Shown: positions 6,426 through 7,847 of the stretch, in pieces
Layout: each line of letters begins with the position of its first letter
Position numbering within the stretch: the stretch's first letter is position 1
Assembly (NCBI GenBank): GCA_024694785.1
Contig: JAILJL010000058.1
Coordinates: forward strand, 1 to 7,847
Reading direction: 5' to 3'
Length of the DNA stretch: 7,847 bases
Origin: Lachnospiraceae bacterium
GTDB taxonomy: Bacteria; Bacillota; Clostridia; Lachnospirales; Lachnospiraceae
Translations under genes and position numbers: made by a program
The notes under the pieces: model-generated
Told to the model about the DNA's origin: nothing
Databases searched by the model: none
The model's input: only the letters and a program-made list of their open reading frames with translations

Positions 6426-6518
6426 TTAAAGCATGGCCACAAGAAGCGGCAATACCATTGATATCACAAGTATTATTACTACTACAAGCGCGATTCGCTG
6501 TCTTCTTTTCTGATTCAT
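6426..6518 (-). CDS. 30-residue single-pass membrane microprotein, unknown function
   Basis: An intact short frame with an ATG at 6518 and a TAA at 6426-6428, encoding 30 residues. The N-terminus is strongly basic (MNQKRRQR, five of the first eight residues polar or charged) and is followed by 22 almost purely hydrophobic residues ending in LLVAML. This is the pattern of a single transmembrane helix with its N-terminus in the cytoplasm. A GGGGG run (within CTGGGGGTATAAC) stands six to seven bases upstream as a ribosome binding site. The gene lies 63 bases upstream of the VanW-family gene in the same direction and may be co-transcribed with it. Tiny basic-plus-one-helix proteins such as the DUF4044 type are known in Firmicutes, but I cannot place this one in a family with confidence. 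It could also act as a leader peptide. I rate translation as likely from composition, not proven. Confidence 0.6.
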   Translation of the reverse strand: MNQKRRQRIALVVVIILVISMVLPLLVAML

Positions 6519-6552
6519 GTTATACCCCCAGATTATTTAGTAAAGGAAGTTT

Positions 6553-6561
6553 ATTATGCCA
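6553..6561 (-). promoter_or_regulatory. Candidate extended -10 promoter for the microprotein/VanW transcript
   Basis: On the minus strand TGGCATAAT fits an extended -10 (TGn followed by CATAAT, five of six matches to TATAAT). It would start transcription near 6546, about 28 bases before the microprotein ATG. No good -35 box is seen at the right distance. The element lies over the start codon of the plus-strand gene. Confidence 0.3.
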
Positions 6562-7170
6562 CATTTACCTAATATGATTCTTCCGTATATTCTCATTATA
6601 TTCGGTATAGTCGGCCTTCTTCGTGCAAGATCCGCCCGCCTTGATAAGAAAAAGCGCGACGATTTCTTTAACAAAGAATCCGAAGCCAACTCCGTGAAAA
6701 AGACGGATCTCTCAACCCTTAATTACATAAAGATCGACGAATCCTTACTCGATTTGACAAGCGATGACCCTGCGGTTTCCGAGCTTTTATTGAAGCTTCG
6801 CGAACTTAAGGATGAAAAAATCCTGAATCTCACAGGCATAAGCAATACCGACTTGAAGCTCAAATACGGTACTGCCAATATAACAAGCTTAAGTGCCTGT
6901 GACGATAATTTCACATCACTTTGCAAGATTCTTAACTCACTCGGCAAAACCTGCTTTGATTCCGGCGACATTGCAACTTCAAAGAAATTCCTTGAATACG
7001 CCGTGGGAATCCATACGGATATTACCGAGAGTTACGTGACTCTTGCCACTATATATCTTAATAATAACGAGAGTTCCAAAATTGACGATCTTAAAAATAT
7101 CGCCTCTTCATTAAACTCTCTCTCCAAACAAACTATTATACTAAAGCTTTCCGATTTAGTCCATACATAA
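6556..7170 (+). CDS. Membrane-anchored protein with TPR-like C-terminal region, function unknown
   Basis: A 204-residue protein that I cannot assign a function. A single hydrophobic segment at residues 7-23 (MILPYILIIFGIVGLL) is followed by a very basic stretch (RARSARLDKKKR), so the body should be cytoplasmic with the N-terminus anchored in the membrane. A central block around 88-115 (ILNLTGISNTDLKLKYGTA) reads like a conserved lineage-specific motif. Residues about 118-190 form helix pairs of tetratricopeptide character: SLGKTCFDSGDIATSKKFLEYAV, here 128-150 as two adjoining helices, then SYVTLATIYLNNN at 159-171. This suggests a protein-protein interaction scaffold. GGAAG six bases before the ATG is a good ribosome binding site. 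It is the only plus-strand gene here, divergent from the VanW block and convergent with nth. Base composition does not differ visibly from its neighbours. Confidence 0.85.
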   Translation: MPHLPNMILPYILIIFGIVGLLRARSARLDKKKRDDFFNKESEANSVKKTDLSTLNYIKIDESLLDLTSDDPAVSELLLKLRELKDEKILNLTGISNTDLKLKYGTANITSLSACDDNFTSLCKILNSLGKTCFDSGDIATSKKFLEYAVGIHTDITESYVTLATIYLNNNESSKIDDLKNIASSLNSLSKQTIILKLSDLVHT

Positions 7171-7182
7171 TTGGTTACAATT
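7169..7182. terminator. Weak palindrome in the convergent gap, possible bidirectional terminator
   Basis: AATTG-GTTA-CAATT is a perfect five-base stem with a four-base loop, starting inside the stop codon of the plus-strand gene and ending at the edge of the nth stop. A T-rich run follows on the plus strand. The stem has only one G-C pair, so it is a poor intrinsic terminator. I list it because no other candidate exists between these convergent genes. Confidence 0.25.
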
Positions 7183-7815
7183 TTATTTATTATAAGAAGG
7201 ACATATGTCGTTTAAGTAACAATTCCCGCAATCCGGGCTTTGTGCCTTACAAATAGACCTTCCAAGTGCAATGACATGGATATTATAGAGTATCCATGCT
7301 TCCTTCGGAAGCAATTTCATAAGATCGAATTCTATCTTGGTCGGATCCTCATTGTCCGTAAATCCCCACTTTCTCGAGATTCGCTTAACATGAGTATCCA
7401 CAACTATTGATTCTATATCATATATATTACCGCGAATTACGTTCGCGGTTTTTCTGCCCACTCCCGGAAGCGACAATAATGCATCAAGGTCCGATGGCAC
7501 TTTGCCATCATATTCTTCCATAAGCTTCTTCGCACAGGCAATTATGTTGACTGCCTTATTATGATAGAATCCGGTGGAATGAATATCCTCCTCAAGCTCC
7601 TTTAATTCCGCGTATGTAAAGCTTTCCAACGTAGGATACTTCTTAAAAAGCTCCTTTGTCACCATATTCACACGCTTATCCGTACACTGGGCTGACATTA
7701 TGACTGCAATAAGTAACTGCCACGCATTGTCATGATTAAGATACACGGTCTTGTCAGTGCCATACTTCTCATTCATTCGTTCAATTATTATTGCAGCTCT
7801 CTCTTTTTTGGTCAT
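7183..7815 (-). CDS. nth: Endonuclease III (Nth), DNA glycosylase/AP lyase
   Basis: Base-excision repair enzyme that removes oxidised pyrimidines from DNA and cleaves the strand at the abasic site. The 210-residue protein has the standard family length. The helix-hairpin-helix is LPGVGRKTANVI at 116-127 with the catalytic Lys122, and the catalytic Asp140 lies in VVDTHVKRISRKWG. The C-terminal [4Fe-4S] cluster ligands are intact in the classic spacing Cys189-X6-Cys196-X2-Cys199-X5-Cys205. The N-terminal block LIAVIMSAQCTDKRVN (35-50) is also diagnostic and separates it from MutY, which is longer and has a C-terminal MutT-like domain. The ATG at 7815 has AGGA six bases upstream. Only 32 bases of upstream sequence are present, so its promoter cannot be judged. 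Confidence 0.96.
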   Translation of the reverse strand: MTKKERAAIIIERMNEKYGTDKTVYLNHDNAWQLLIAVIMSAQCTDKRVNMVTKELFKKYPTLESFTYAELKELEEDIHSTGFYHNKAVNIIACAKKLMEEYDGKVPSDLDALLSLPGVGRKTANVIRGNIYDIESIVVDTHVKRISRKWGFTDNEDPTKIEFDLMKLLPKEAWILYNIHVIALGRSICKAQSPDCGNCYLNDICPSYNK

Positions 7816-7847
7816 ATCTATTCCTAATAATTAAATAACATACTACG

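Noticed and set aside
6363..6555. Riboswitch or structured leader upstream of the plus-strand gene
   Set aside because: Only a four-pair hairpin (AGCG/CGCT at 6487-6499) and A/T-rich repeats are seen. No known riboswitch core is recognisable, and the region is better explained by the microprotein gene.
6723..6971. Minus-strand frame of 82 residues opposite the TPR-like gene
   Set aside because: Ser/Leu-rich mirror of the plus-strand gene, which has the ribosome binding site, membrane segment and helix pattern.
1..7847. Mobile element, phage, CRISPR array or defence system
   Set aside because: No transposase, integrase, recombinase, direct-repeat array, attachment repeat or defence-domain protein is present, and all but two or three genes are recognisable housekeeping or envelope genes.

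Overview
This window reads as ordinary chromosome of a low-to-moderate GC Gram-positive anaerobe of class Clostridia, most likely Lachnospiraceae. The basis is protein style (EcfT with an ARCYNGGEGRTRM-type second coupling helix, a VanW/G5-type exoprotein, an orphan HypE-like AIR synthase), the AGGAGG-type ribosome binding sites, and the ecfA1-ecfA2-ecfT-truA gene order. Genus and species cannot be fixed from the sequence alone.

Layout. From about 6518 down to 42 everything runs on the minus strand in one closely packed series: a 30-residue single-pass membrane peptide (6426-6518), a secreted or membrane-anchored VanW-domain protein (4854-6362), an AIR-synthase/HypE-like ATP-binding enzyme (3855-4844), the tRNA wobble 2'-O-methyltransferase TrmL (3358-3858), the energizing module of an ECF vitamin/micronutrient transporter (ecfA1 2435-3286, ecfA2 1596-2450, ecfT 789-1589), and tRNA pseudouridine synthase truA (42-779). 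Adjacent genes overlap by 4 or 16 bases or lie 6 to 72 bases apart. No convincing terminator is visible between them, so large polycistronic transcripts are likely. The first 41 bases, downstream of truA, hold only a perfect TTGACA box that may start the promoter of the next operon.

From 6556 to 7170 a single plus-strand gene encodes an N-terminally membrane-anchored protein of unknown function with a TPR-like C-terminal half. It converges on nth (endonuclease III, 7183-7815, minus strand) with only 12 bases between the two stop codons.

How the genes work together. EcfA1, EcfA2 and EcfT form a shared energy-coupling module; no S-component is present here, so substrate-binding partners must be encoded elsewhere (group II ECF organisation). 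TrmL and TruA are both tRNA modification enzymes. Nth is base-excision repair. The VanW protein acts at the cell envelope. No defence system, mobile element, CRISPR array, tRNA or rRNA is visible. The least explained part is 6363-6560: a membrane microprotein lies antisense to the apparent leader of the plus-strand gene, with candidate promoters for the two directions that would give overlapping transcripts. Several start codons (truA, ecfT, ecfA1) need care because TTG starts and start-deciding ribosome binding sites are involved.
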